From the NCBI GenBank assembly GCA_016784735.1, contig JADHUC010000051.1:1-45156 (forward strand): a stretch of 45,156 bases of DNA, given 5' to 3'. The stretch comes from Pirellulaceae bacterium. Lineage in GTDB: Bacteria; Planctomycetota; Planctomycetia; Pirellulales; Pirellulaceae. This document shows, piece after piece, positions 1 to 7,996 of the stretch; the first letter of the stretch is position 1, and every line of letters begins with the position of its first letter. The notes below the pieces were generated by a model, which made no database searches, was not told the origin of the DNA, and saw only the letters and a list, made by a program, of their open reading frames with translations. Both the position numbers and the translations under genes were made by a program.

Positions 1-141
1 CACCTGACACCCGACACCCGACACCCGACACCCGACACCCGACACCCGACACCCGACACCCGACACCCGACACCCGACACCCGACACCCGACACCCGACA
101 CCCGACACCCGACACCCGACACCCGACACCTGACACCCGAC
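1..141. repeat. 7-bp tandem repeat abutting panB
   Basis: Twenty consecutive copies of the heptamer ACCCGAC fill positions 2-141. The only variants are two ACCTGAC units, the first copy and the nineteenth. The array is cut by the window edge, so its true length is unknown. It ends three bases before the panB ATG and so occupies the place where a ribosome binding site and promoter would be expected. On the minus strand the array reads (GGGTGTC)n, a G3N4 pattern able in principle to fold as a G-quadruplex. It is not a CRISPR array, because the unit is short and there are no spacers. Confidence 0.95.
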
Positions 142-144
142 ATC

Positions 145-945
145 ATGAGTTCCGACGACCGCCAAATCACAGTTCCCGAATTCTCGGCTTTGAAGACGTC
201 GGGCCGTAAGATCACCATGTTGACGGCCTACGACTACGCAACGGCCCGTTTGGTCGACAGTGCGGGAATCGAAGGAGTTTTGGTGGGCGACAGCTTGGCG
301 ACGGTCGTGCAGGGGCGGCCCAACACGTTGCGGACCAAGCTGGACGAGATCATCTACCACACCGAGATGGTGACCCGAGCAGTTAGCCACGCCCTTGTGG
401 TGGCGGATATGCCGTTTCTGAGTTATCAGATCGACGTGCCCCGAGCGATCGAAAACGCCGGACGCATCGTCAAAGAAGCCGGCTGCCAAGCCGTCAAGCT
501 CGAAGGAGGCGTCGATAGGGCGGAAGTCATTTCCGCGCTGGTTTCGGCCGGGATTCCTGTGCTGGGCCACTGCGGGCTCCTGCCGCAAAGCCTGCAGAAA
601 CTCGGCGGCTACCGCGTCCAACGCGATCGCGAGCGTCTTTTGGCCGATGCCAAAGCGAATGAGCAGGCGGGGGCGTTTGCCGTTGTGTTGGAGTGTATCC
701 CTGACGATATTGCCGCCGAAATCACGTCTGCCCTGAGCATTCCCACGATCGGCATAGGCGCGGGGCCGAATTGCGACGGTCAGATCCTGGTCGTTCACGA
801 TTTGCTTGGCTTGATCGAGGGCCGCACGCCGCGCCACGCAAGAGTCTACGCTGATCTGGGCAGTCAGGTCGTCGAAGCCGTCACCCAGTATCGGGACGAC
901 GTGCGCGAGGGCACCTTCCCCGGCCCGAAAGAGACTTTTCAGTAA
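145..945 (+). CDS. panB: 3-methyl-2-oxobutanoate hydroxymethyltransferase (PanB)
   Basis: This enzyme transfers a hydroxymethyl group from 5,10-methylene-THF to alpha-ketoisovalerate, giving ketopantoate, the first step of pantoate and CoA synthesis in the cytoplasm. The 266-residue length matches the family (about 264). Visible signatures are MLTAYDYATARL near residue 24, the Mg-site segment VLVGDSLATVVQG near residue 45, VKLEGG near residue 117 and the catalytic-Glu segment VVLECIP near residue 179. The ATG at 145 has no Shine-Dalgarno sequence because the heptamer array runs to within three bases of it. metF, which makes methyl-THF from the same C1 cofactor, follows after 51 bases, so the two genes share a folate theme and may be co-transcribed. 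The identity is secure; how translation starts is not clear. Confidence 0.96.
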   Translation: MSSDDRQITVPEFSALKTSGRKITMLTAYDYATARLVDSAGIEGVLVGDSLATVVQGRPNTLRTKLDEIIYHTEMVTRAVSHALVVADMPFLSYQIDVPRAIENAGRIVKEAGCQAVKLEGGVDRAEVISALVSAGIPVLGHCGLLPQSLQKLGGYRVQRDRERLLADAKANEQAGAFAVVLECIPDDIAAEITSALSIPTIGIGAGPNCDGQILVVHDLLGLIEGRTPRHARVYADLGSQVVEAVTQYRDDVREGTFPGPKETFQ

Positions 946-996
946 GGTATTCCAACACTCGTCCGATCGTGCCTTCTTTCGGATCCCATTGTCACC

Positions 997-1887
997 ATGC
1001 AGTTAGGTTCGTTCTACGGCAGCGGCAAGTTTGTGCTCTCATACGAGCTGTTTCCGCCCAGAACGGCCGCGGGCGAGGAGAGACTGCTTCGGCACGTGGA
1101 TCGGCTGGTGGAGTACGGCCCGAGTTTCTTTACTTGCACCTACGGCGCCGGAGGTTCGACTCGGGACCGGACGCTCGACATCATCGAACGTGTCAAACGG
1201 ATGTACGGCGTCCCGGTTGCTTCGCATTTGACTTGCGTCGGTGCAACGGTCGACGATCTGCGGCAGTACCTGTCTGAAGCGAAACAGCGCGGTGTGGACT
1301 ACATCGTCGCCATACGCGGCGATCCGCCTCGCGGGCAACGCGAGTTTGCGGCCGTCGACGGCGGCCTGCGCCACGCCAACGAACTGGTTGCCCTGATCCG
1401 GGCGGAGTTTCCCAACTTCGGCATCGCCGTGGCCGGCTATCCCGAAACACACCGCGAGGCAACCAGCCCCGAAGTGGACTTGCAGAACCTGAAACGAAAG
1501 GTGGACGCCGGCGCGGATATCGTCATTACACAATTGTTCTACAACAACGACGACTATTTCCGTTTCCGCGATCGTTGCGAGCAGATCGGGATTCGCGTCC
1601 CTGTGGTTCCCGGAATATTACCGGTCACCAGCCTGTCACAGATCCGTCGACTCACGTCGCTGTGCGGCGCCTCGTTGCCGGACGACTTGATCGCCGAGTT
1701 AGGAAAAAGCGACCAGCCGGACTCGCAGTTCTGCGTAGGAGTCGAGTTTGCGGCACGCCAAGTGCGGGATTTGATGGACCGCGGCGTTCCCGGAATCCAT
1801 TTCTACGTTCTGAACAAATCCGAGGCAACGTCCGTTGTGCTGAGCAGCGTCAACATGCCGTCATCGATCGCGAGGCTCTACCCGTGA
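997..1887 (+). CDS. metF: methylenetetrahydrofolate reductase (MetF)
   Basis: Reduces 5,10-methylene-THF to 5-methyl-THF for methionine synthesis, using FAD. The protein has 296 residues, the same length as the E. coli enzyme. The N-terminal LSYELFPPRT carries the catalytic Glu of the family (usually SFEFFPP). The segment FFTCTYGAGGSTRDRT near residue 45 and DIVITQLFYNNDDYFRF near residue 174 are characteristic of the TIM barrel and its flavin and folate site. The start is the ATG at 997; upstream there is only a weak GGAT. It lies directly downstream of panB on the same strand. The 3' end is overlapped by an antisense pseudogene remnant at 1861-2226. Confidence 0.96.
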   Translation: MQLGSFYGSGKFVLSYELFPPRTAAGEERLLRHVDRLVEYGPSFFTCTYGAGGSTRDRTLDIIERVKRMYGVPVASHLTCVGATVDDLRQYLSEAKQRGVDYIVAIRGDPPRGQREFAAVDGGLRHANELVALIRAEFPNFGIAVAGYPETHREATSPEVDLQNLKRKVDAGADIVITQLFYNNDDYFRFRDRCEQIGIRVPVVPGILPVTSLSQIRRLTSLCGASLPDDLIAELGKSDQPDSQFCVGVEFAARQVRDLMDRGVPGIHFYVLNKSEATSVVLSSVNMPSSIARLYP

Positions 1888-2226
1888 TCTCAACCGTCCG
1901 GTGGCGTTGCCAGGCCACAGTCGTGATGGTCGTAATGGACTACCTCGCTCCAGCGCGTCCGTTTTCATGCCCATTTCGATATCGAGCCACCGAGGCCGCA
2001 GCCGATTGGGGAGCCGACTTGAGTCCAGTGGCACGACATGGTAAGGACTGCGTGGGTTTGGTGGGAATGGCGAGGTCTGCAGAGCCAGACTAGCCAGTGC
2101 GGTGGCATAGACGGAGCCAAGCGGGTGATGCCAACTGCCGTCGGGCTCTTGGCGACGCAGCAACTCATCACGAGCCTCTTTGTACCGTTGGCTCCTTTCT
2201 GTTTGCAGTTTTGGTAAACTGCGCAA
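1861..2226 (-). pseudogene. C-terminal remnant of a prenyltransferase/squalene-oxidase-repeat protein
   Basis: An open minus-strand frame of about 121 codons contains the stretch RRQEPDGSWHHPLGSVYATA followed by LASLALQ near its N-terminal third. This is the QxxDGSW...YATALAxLALQ pattern of terpenoid-cyclase/prenyltransferase alpha-alpha barrel repeats, which planctomycetes carry in large exported proteins of unknown function. Such proteins normally end a few residues after that repeat and are several hundred residues long. Here nothing upstream in any minus frame continues the barrel, and the downstream residues look non-coding and run into the 3' end of metF. I read it as a decayed 3' fragment, not a functional gene. 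A short standalone protein is possible but less likely. Confidence 0.45.
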
Positions 2227-2284
2227 CAGGACGGGGCGGGTTCACTGGTTTTTCTCATAGGTCACCTTGACGGAGGATCGTGTG

Positions 2285-3658
2285 ATGCGACGGCGACAAT
2301 TCATCGGCTTCTTGGTTTTCTCGATTTCATTGGTGTTTGTCTCTCTCCAACCGCTGCTGGCAGCGGAGGCAACTTGGAAGGTGGGTATCGCTTCGGCCAA
2401 GATAACGCCGGGGAAAGCGATCTGGCAGGCTGGCTATGGCAGTCGCGACCGCCCGGCGGAGGGTACGCTGCACGACCTCTGGATCAAGGTCCTCGCCCTG
2501 GAAGCCGCCAACGGGGATCGCGCCGTGGTACTGACGAGCGATGTGCTGGGATTCCCCAAGAACATGTACGACTCGATCTGCGCCGAGTTGAAGACTCGAT
2601 GCGGCCTAGATCGCTCTCAGATTATGCTCACGGCCTCTCACACCCATAGCGGTCCGGTGCTCAAGGGCGCCCTGTACGACATCTACCCGCTGGACGACAG
2701 CCAAATAGCCCTGATCGAAGAATACTCACAGGAGCTGGAGAAGACGATCATCGAAACCATCGTCAAGGCGTTTGGCCAACAGTCCCCGGCGACATTGTGG
2801 GCAGGGGAAGGAATGACGGACTTTGCGGTCAATCGACGCAACAACCCACAGGCGCAAGTCCGGGAGTTACGGGCGAAAGGCGAGCCACTGAAGGGGCCAG
2901 TGGATCACGGCGTAGCGGTGCTTGCCGTGCGAGGGCCCGACGACAACTTGCGGGCCGTGGTCTTCGGCTACGCCTGCCATGCAACGACGCTGGGCCTGTA
3001 TCAGTGGTCAGGCGACTATCCAGGATTCGCCCAGATCGCGTTGGAACAGGATTTTCCCGGTGCCGTGGCCATGTTTCACGCCGGTTGCGGCGCGGACCAG
3101 AATCCGCTGCCTCGCCGTTCGATCGCGCTCTGCGGAAAGTACGGGTTCACCCTCGCCGACGCCGTGCAGGAAACCTTGAAGAAACCCATGAGACCCATTG
3201 CCCCGCGGCTCGGGACCGCTTTAGAACTGGTCGAGCTGGACTTTGAAAAGACGCTCAGCCGAGAGGATCTGGAAGCCGGCCTCAAGAAGAACATCTACTA
3301 CAAGCGCCGGGCCGAACGTTTGCTGAAACAGTTAGACGAAGGCCAATCGTTCGCCCCTTCGTACCCCTATCCCGTTCAGGTGTGGAAGTTGGGCGACGAG
3401 CAGTTGTGGATCACGCTGGGCGGTGAAGTGGTGGTCGACTACTCCCTGCGTTTCAAAGCCAAGTACGGCCCGCAGACGTGGGTCACCGGCTACTCGAACG
3501 ATGTCATGTCCTACATCCCGTCGCACCGAGTCTGGGAGGAAGGCGGCTACGAGTCGGCTGCTTTCTACGTGTACGGACAGCCCGCCGACCGATGGGCCCC
3601 GGAAATCGAGGAACGGATCGCCGCGTCGGTTGGTCGGCTGGTGGAAACGCTGGATTAG
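2285..3658 (+). CDS. exported neutral/alkaline ceramidase-type protein
   Basis: A 457-residue protein of the neutral/alkaline non-lysosomal ceramidase N-terminal family. Residues 1-27 (MRRRQFIGFL...PLLAAEA) form a signal peptide, so it acts outside the cytoplasm. The mature part begins with KVGIASAKITP, the usual family opening. LTASHTHSGP (His119, His121) and FGYACHATTLG (near residue 230) carry the expected zinc ligands. It is shorter than full ceramidases (about 650 or more residues) and lacks their C-terminal immunoglobulin-like domain, so ceramide need not be the substrate; amide hydrolysis is the safest claim. The ATG at 2285 is chosen because GGAGG lies at 2272-2276 with 8 bases of spacing; a TTG at 2267 is in frame but has no such site. 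It heads a set of three exported-protein genes. Confidence 0.85.
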   Translation: MRRRQFIGFLVFSISLVFVSLQPLLAAEATWKVGIASAKITPGKAIWQAGYGSRDRPAEGTLHDLWIKVLALEAANGDRAVVLTSDVLGFPKNMYDSICAELKTRCGLDRSQIMLTASHTHSGPVLKGALYDIYPLDDSQIALIEEYSQELEKTIIETIVKAFGQQSPATLWAGEGMTDFAVNRRNNPQAQVRELRAKGEPLKGPVDHGVAVLAVRGPDDNLRAVVFGYACHATTLGLYQWSGDYPGFAQIALEQDFPGAVAMFHAGCGADQNPLPRRSIALCGKYGFTLADAVQETLKKPMRPIAPRLGTALELVELDFEKTLSREDLEAGLKKNIYYKRRAERLLKQLDEGQSFAPSYPYPVQVWKLGDEQLWITLGGEVVVDYSLRFKAKYGPQTWVTGYSNDVMSYIPSHRVWEEGGYESAAFYVYGQPADRWAPEIEERIAASVGRLVETLD

Positions 3659-3678
3659 CCAAGCGGGAGTATTGCACA

Positions 3679-4680
3679 ATGAATATCTGGAGTTCCGCCA
3701 TTCTTGGCGTTCTGGCCGCAGTGCTCTCTGTCACAATCGCCAGCGGCCAACGGCCGGAAGAGACCTTCGGCTGCGAGGCCAATCCTACCGGCGATCCCAT
3801 CGGTGGCGGCCCCGGCTATCGGAACGTCCACACCACAGGCGATTTTATTGTCAAGACCAAGGCCGAGTTGCTCGACGCGTTGAAGAAGGCCAAGACCGGG
3901 CAGGTGGTTTTCGTGCCTGATGGCGTCGAGATCGACTTGGGCGACAATCGCAACATCAAGATTCCAGACGGCGTGACCCTGGCCGGGACCCGCGGCCTCG
4001 ACGGATCCTCGGGCGCACGCATCTTCGCGACGCGCAAAGTGAGCTTTCACCTTATGCAGACGGCTGGCTACAACGTCCGCATTACTGGTCTGCGTTTCGA
4101 GGGACCCTATGGCGGAACCGACCGCGTAGGGTTCAGCACCTACTTTTGTTCGCTCAGTCACTCCGGCGCAGAGGTGGACAACTGCGAGATCTACAATTTC
4201 AATGTTGTCGGCCTTGGCGTTGCTGCCACCGCAATCAACGTTCGCATCCACCACAACCACATCCATCATTGCACGCGCGGGGGCTTGGGTTACGGCGTGA
4301 GCACCAGCTCCAGCGATGTTCATATCATCGCCAATCGATTCGACAACTGCCGTCATCACATCGCCTCCAGCGGCGCGCCCGGCTCGGGCTATGAAGCGGC
4401 GTGGAACTTCGTCGGGCCGGATGCTATCAGCCATCACTTCGACATGCACGGTGGTCGTGATCGAGGCGATAGCACCGACATCGCTGGGGATTGGATGCAC
4501 ATTCACCACAACACTTTCCAGGGCCGCCAGCGACATATTGTCATTCGCGGTGTGCCCTCTCAAGGCGCAGAGATACACCACAATTGGTTTGCCGGACCTG
4601 TGGCGAAGAAGGTTATCTCCAGTGGCAACACCAAGGTGTATCGCAACGTCTACGGACCCGACAGAACGTTAGAGGAGTAG
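3679..4680 (+). CDS. exported parallel beta-helix protein (pectin-lyase fold)
   Basis: A 333-residue protein with a signal peptide (MNIWSSAILGVLAAVLSVTIASGQ). Residues 50-330 show repeated short strands with Asn and His at turns, for example VRIHHNHIHHCTRGG, VHIIANRFDNCRHH, MHIHHNTFQGRQRH and AEIHHNWFAGPV, the ladder pattern of right-handed beta-helix proteins. The segment TKAELLDALKKAKTGQVVFV followed by PDGVEIDLG is the typical N-terminal cap of polysaccharide-lyase-like members. No lyase active site can be assigned with confidence, so a sugar-polymer substrate is only inferred from the fold. The frame is open further upstream, but the ATG at 3679 gives the signal peptide and follows the previous stop by 20 bases. 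WD40 gene 4684 follows after three bases, which implies one transcript. Confidence 0.8.
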   Translation: MNIWSSAILGVLAAVLSVTIASGQRPEETFGCEANPTGDPIGGGPGYRNVHTTGDFIVKTKAELLDALKKAKTGQVVFVPDGVEIDLGDNRNIKIPDGVTLAGTRGLDGSSGARIFATRKVSFHLMQTAGYNVRITGLRFEGPYGGTDRVGFSTYFCSLSHSGAEVDNCEIYNFNVVGLGVAATAINVRIHHNHIHHCTRGGLGYGVSTSSSDVHIIANRFDNCRHHIASSGAPGSGYEAAWNFVGPDAISHHFDMHGGRDRGDSTDIAGDWMHIHHNTFQGRQRHIVIRGVPSQGAEIHHNWFAGPVAKKVISSGNTKVYRNVYGPDRTLEE

Positions 4681-4683
4681 ACC

Positions 4684-6555
4684 ATGGGCCAACGAATCGC
4701 GAGTCTACTCATTGCGGCGGTGAGTCTGACTGTGCCTGGCACGTCTGTCGCGCAAGACCGTCTCGGCGATTCGCTTCCCGAGGGCGCCTTGCAGCGTCTT
4801 GGTACGACACGCATGCGTTCCGGCGTCTCTGACCTTTGTTACCTTCCCGACGGTCGCGGTGTATTTGCGGTCGGGGGCCGCATCGAAATCTGGGACCTTG
4901 CCGAAGGGAGACTTCAAACACAGCATCAAGTCTCGAAAGGCAGTATCGCAAGCGTCGTCGTCAGCAAAGAGGGGACGGCGCTGTTGATCGCGGACAATTC
5001 GGGAAGCGTGCATGATTGGGACGTTGAAAGCAAGGAGACCCGACATAGTTGGAGCACGAAGCAATCGGGACTGTGCCGGGCCCACTTCTCTCCCGACGAA
5101 AAGCGCGTTCTGACCACAGGCGCCGGTCCACCGACGCTGAAGGAGTGGGACTTGGCAACGGGCAGGGAACTGGTCGCCATCACTGGCACGATGCACTCCT
5201 TCCGGGAAGGTATCTATGGACCGGACGGCAAGACGGCCATTGTGGATGGAGCGAATGGATCGGGGCCTCTCTTGGCCCACTACGATCTTTCCGACGGCAA
5301 GCTTCTGAAGGAATGGCTCAACGATTACTACACCCATGAACGTAGCCTTGAGCTATCGTCCGACAGAAAACGTCTGCTGGTGGGAAGTCGTCACAAGGCC
5401 ACAGAATGGCTCCTGGACGAATACAAGTTGTTGGGAACATTCACGGGGCACCACGGCCACGCCGTCGTTTCGGTTGCCTACTGCAAGGATCCAAACCAGA
5501 TGCTCACCGGCTCCCGCGATGGCTCGATTCGCCGCTGGAATCGGCCAGAAGGTGAAGTCCTGCTCCGCTGGTGTCCGCATGCGCGCCACGTCACACACAT
5601 GGCTGTGTCGCCGGACGGCAAGTGGGTGTTGTCCTACGGTAACGGCATGGTGGCGGAGACGAGTCTGGAGACCGGCGAGCCACGCATAAGATGGGATCGC
5701 CATGACGAAGCGGTTCAGGCCGTAGCGTTCCTGCCCGACGGACAGCACGTCGTCAGTGGATCAAGCGATGGTACGCTGCGCGTCTGGAACACGGCGACCG
5801 GCGAATGTCTTCGCTCGATCACGGGTGCCAACCTGGGCGCGTACGCCGTGGCCGTGTCGCCCGATGGTTCCAAGGCAGCCGCCGGCTGCAAGGACGGCGT
5901 GCTGCGCGAGTTCGATCTGACCAATGGGGCGCTGTTGCGAGAGCTTAAATCGCATCTCGGATTCGTCCGATCGGTGGCCTATGTGCGCGACGGGGCTCGC
6001 CTGCTGAGTAGCGCCGACGACGGGACGATTCGCGTGTGGGTGCCCGACAAGATTGAACCGATTGCCGTGCTGCAGGGCCATCGTGGAGGCGTGCTGGCCA
6101 TTGCCGTATCAAAGGAGGGCGACCGCTTGCTGAGCGGCGGCCGCGACGGGACGGTGCGTCTGTGGGACCTCCGGGAGGCCAAGCTTATGGCGATTCTGGA
6201 AGGTCATCTCAGTTGGGTTGGAGCTGTGGCGTTCTCGGGCGACGGTAGACACGCCCTGTCCACTGGTCACGACTCCCGTGTCGTTCGATGGGATCTCGCC
6301 AACGGGCAGATTGTGACGCAGATGACACACGATCGGAATACCTACGCGTTGGCATCGGGCGTGAATGGCGATAGGGCCTACTCCGCAGGCGACAACTGCG
6401 GCGTCACGTGTTGGGATATTTCGTCGGGCAAGTTGCTCAAAGAACTGAAAGGCCACGACCGACCTGTCCGCTCCTTGTCGCTTTCTCCCGATGGGAAGAC
6501 CATCGTAACGGCCTCGGATGATACAACGTTGTTGGTCTGGGACGTGCCGGAATAG
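4684..6555 (+). CDS. exported WD40-repeat beta-propeller protein
   Basis: A 623-residue protein with a cleavable signal peptide (residues 1-23, ending SVAQD) and then WD40 repeats to the C-terminus. Clear blades end in IRRWNRPEG, LRVWNTATGECLRSI, IRVWVPDK, VRLWDLREAKLMAIL, VVRWDLANGQ and the final LLVWDVPE, each preceded by a GH...V.SVA...DG..L.SGS.DG pattern. The length would fit about 12-14 blades, that is two propellers, but I did not resolve every blade. WD40 domains bind proteins and carry no catalysis, so this is likely an extracytoplasmic scaffold or sensor. GAGGAG overlaps the end of the previous gene with proper spacing to the ATG at 4684, which indicates coupling with the beta-helix and ceramidase-type genes upstream. 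Confidence 0.88.
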   Translation: MGQRIASLLIAAVSLTVPGTSVAQDRLGDSLPEGALQRLGTTRMRSGVSDLCYLPDGRGVFAVGGRIEIWDLAEGRLQTQHQVSKGSIASVVVSKEGTALLIADNSGSVHDWDVESKETRHSWSTKQSGLCRAHFSPDEKRVLTTGAGPPTLKEWDLATGRELVAITGTMHSFREGIYGPDGKTAIVDGANGSGPLLAHYDLSDGKLLKEWLNDYYTHERSLELSSDRKRLLVGSRHKATEWLLDEYKLLGTFTGHHGHAVVSVAYCKDPNQMLTGSRDGSIRRWNRPEGEVLLRWCPHARHVTHMAVSPDGKWVLSYGNGMVAETSLETGEPRIRWDRHDEAVQAVAFLPDGQHVVSGSSDGTLRVWNTATGECLRSITGANLGAYAVAVSPDGSKAAAGCKDGVLREFDLTNGALLRELKSHLGFVRSVAYVRDGARLLSSADDGTIRVWVPDKIEPIAVLQGHRGGVLAIAVSKEGDRLLSGGRDGTVRLWDLREAKLMAILEGHLSWVGAVAFSGDGRHALSTGHDSRVVRWDLANGQIVTQMTHDRNTYALASGVNGDRAYSAGDNCGVTCWDISSGKLLKELKGHDRPVRSLSLSPDGKTIVTASDDTTLLVWDVPE

Positions 6556-6572
6556 GATGGCAACGGACAGGC

Positions 6573-7085
6573 CTAACCGCGCGGGGCAAATCCGGAGTTC
6601 ACCGCAGGCTGTACGGAAGCGTCGGGGCGACGCCGGGCGAAGATGGCCACGAGAACGAGAATCCAGCACGTGGTATTAAGGAGCATGTACAGGATCCGGA
6701 TGACCAGGAAGATCCAAGACAGCACTTCGTGAGAGATCCGGCCCGAGTTAACGGAATACAACAAAGCCATCTGGGCAACTTGGAGAACGAAAAGGCTCAC
6801 GATCATCCCACCCATCCTGACCATGGCCAGGATGGCAGGCAAGCGATATCGGTTCAGATGCCGGATTGCCAGCGTCAGGCCAACGATCCATACCAGGAAT
6901 GACGGCAGAAGAAAGAAGAACTGGCCCAGCCCCTGCGACAGCACCTCCAAAGTCGACATACCCAGCAACCTTCCCACGCCGAAGTAGATCGACAGAACCA
7001 GTGCCACCACGGTCATGAGAATGAACATGCTCGTCAGGCTGAACTGAAACACGCGAAGGCCGCCAGATTGGAAATCGTCGTTCAT
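6573..7085 (-). CDS. small multi-pass membrane protein with planctomycete FSL-type N-terminus
   Basis: A 170-residue protein with about four hydrophobic helices: FSLTSMFILMTVVALVLSIY (residues 16-35), a segment around FFFLLPSFLVWIVGLTLAI, one around GMIVSLFVLQVAQMALLY and one around WIFLVIRILYMLL continuing to CWILVLVAIF, then a short charged tail. The phrase Q-F-S-L-T-S-M-F-I-L-M-T-V-V resembles the short FSL(R)TLL-type membrane segments that are common and uncharacterised in planctomycetes. GGAGG lies 9 bases before the ATG at 7085 on the minus strand, supporting this start. It converges on the WD40 gene and diverges from hdrC. A second minus frame upstream (from an ATG at 7227) also encodes a hydrophobic helix and runs into this gene out of frame. 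Function unknown. Confidence 0.72.
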   Translation of the reverse strand: MNDDFQSGGLRVFQFSLTSMFILMTVVALVLSIYFGVGRLLGMSTLEVLSQGLGQFFFLLPSFLVWIVGLTLAIRHLNRYRLPAILAMVRMGGMIVSLFVLQVAQMALLYSVNSGRISHEVLSWIFLVIRILYMLLNTTCWILVLVAIFARRRPDASVQPAVNSGFAPRG

Positions 7086-7354
7086 CGTCGCGTTCCTCCA
7101 TCAGACGATTCGGCAAGTCAACCACGTGGTGAGCGAGCGGGTGATTGAGGGCAAGTACCCATGCAACCAACCCTACCACCAGAAGAGTGTTCCCAATGCT
7201 GAAAGCGATCAAGCCCTTCGCACCCATTTCTGAGACAGTATTGGCTGCCCGTTGGGTCTCGCGCGGATAACTTGCGTTTGTGAATCTGTATTCCCAAACG
7301 GTCCTGAGTGCGGTACAACGTGCCTTACGAGATTGCACATTTCGGGAGCAAAAC

Positions 7355-7996
7355 ATGGCTGGGTTAGATATTCAACGACGGGTCAAGTACCAGGAAGAAC
7401 TGGACTTGGACTTTCCGGACGAAGTGGCTGCGATGCCGGGTGCGGCCGATCTGAACCGGTGCATCCAGTGTGGCACCTGTAGCGCGACTTGCCCCGTCAG
7501 CGTCTACATGGATCTCACGCCGCGACGCGTAGTGGCCATGACCCGTGCCGGATTCAAGAAGGAAGTGTTGGAAAGCAATACGATTTGGCTTTGTGCTTCC
7601 TGCTACTCGTGTACGGTGGAGTGCCCGAAGGGCATCAAGATCACCGATATCATGTACGCCTTGAAACGCAGGGCCATCGCCGAAGGCGTGTATCCGAAAC
7701 ATTTTCCGACCCCCGTGTTGGCCAAAGAGTTCTTCAGCAAGGTCCGCGAGACCGGCCGCAGCAACGAGGGCCAGATTGCCACCGCAATGATTCTGAAGAC
7801 CAATCCGTTCAAGTTCTTGAAGCAGATTCCTCTGGGGCTGAAACTACTGCTCCGAGGCCGCATGTCGCTGTTCACCGAGAAGATGGACGGCGACCCTCAG
7901 CAACTTCAAGATCTGCTGGACCACATGGACAAACCGAACGACGAACGGGACGCAACCGCCGAAGGCTCGAACGACGATAGTGAGACGCTGACATGA
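7355..7996 (+). CDS. hdrC: heterodisulfide reductase-like subunit C (HdrC)
   Basis: A 213-residue iron-sulfur protein with two complete [4Fe-4S] ferredoxin motifs: C36-x2-C39-x2-C42-x3-C46 (CIQCGTCSATCP) and C80-x2-C83-x2-C86-x3-C90 (CASCYSCTVECPKG). This is the HdrC pattern; it passes electrons between HdrA and the catalytic HdrB. The frame is open from 7280, but the ATG at 7355 is preferred because GGGAG lies just upstream and family members start close to the first cluster. The C-terminal 50 residues are acidic and probably flexible. It overlaps hdrB by four bases (ATGA), so translation is coupled. It is the first gene of the hdrCBA-mvhDGA operon; no convincing promoter was found upstream. 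Confidence 0.93.
   Translation: MAGLDIQRRVKYQEELDLDFPDEVAAMPGAADLNRCIQCGTCSATCPVSVYMDLTPRRVVAMTRAGFKKEVLESNTIWLCASCYSCTVECPKGIKITDIMYALKRRAIAEGVYPKHFPTPVLAKEFFSKVRETGRSNEGQIATAMILKTNPFKFLKQIPLGLKLLLRGRMSLFTEKMDGDPQQLQDLLDHMDKPNDERDATAEGSNDDSETLT

Noticed and set aside
1..141. Possible CRISPR array
   Set aside because: Seven-base units without spacers; a simple tandem repeat.
1150..1180. tRNA-like GGTTCGACTC within metF
   Set aside because: Only a T-arm-like string; no acceptor, D or anticodon arms can be drawn, and it lies within a conserved codon stretch.
3655..4581. 308-codon minus-strand open frame antisense to the beta-helix gene
   Set aside because: Rich in Ala, Val and Asp as expected for an antisense shadow; the plus-strand gene has a signal peptide and fold motifs.
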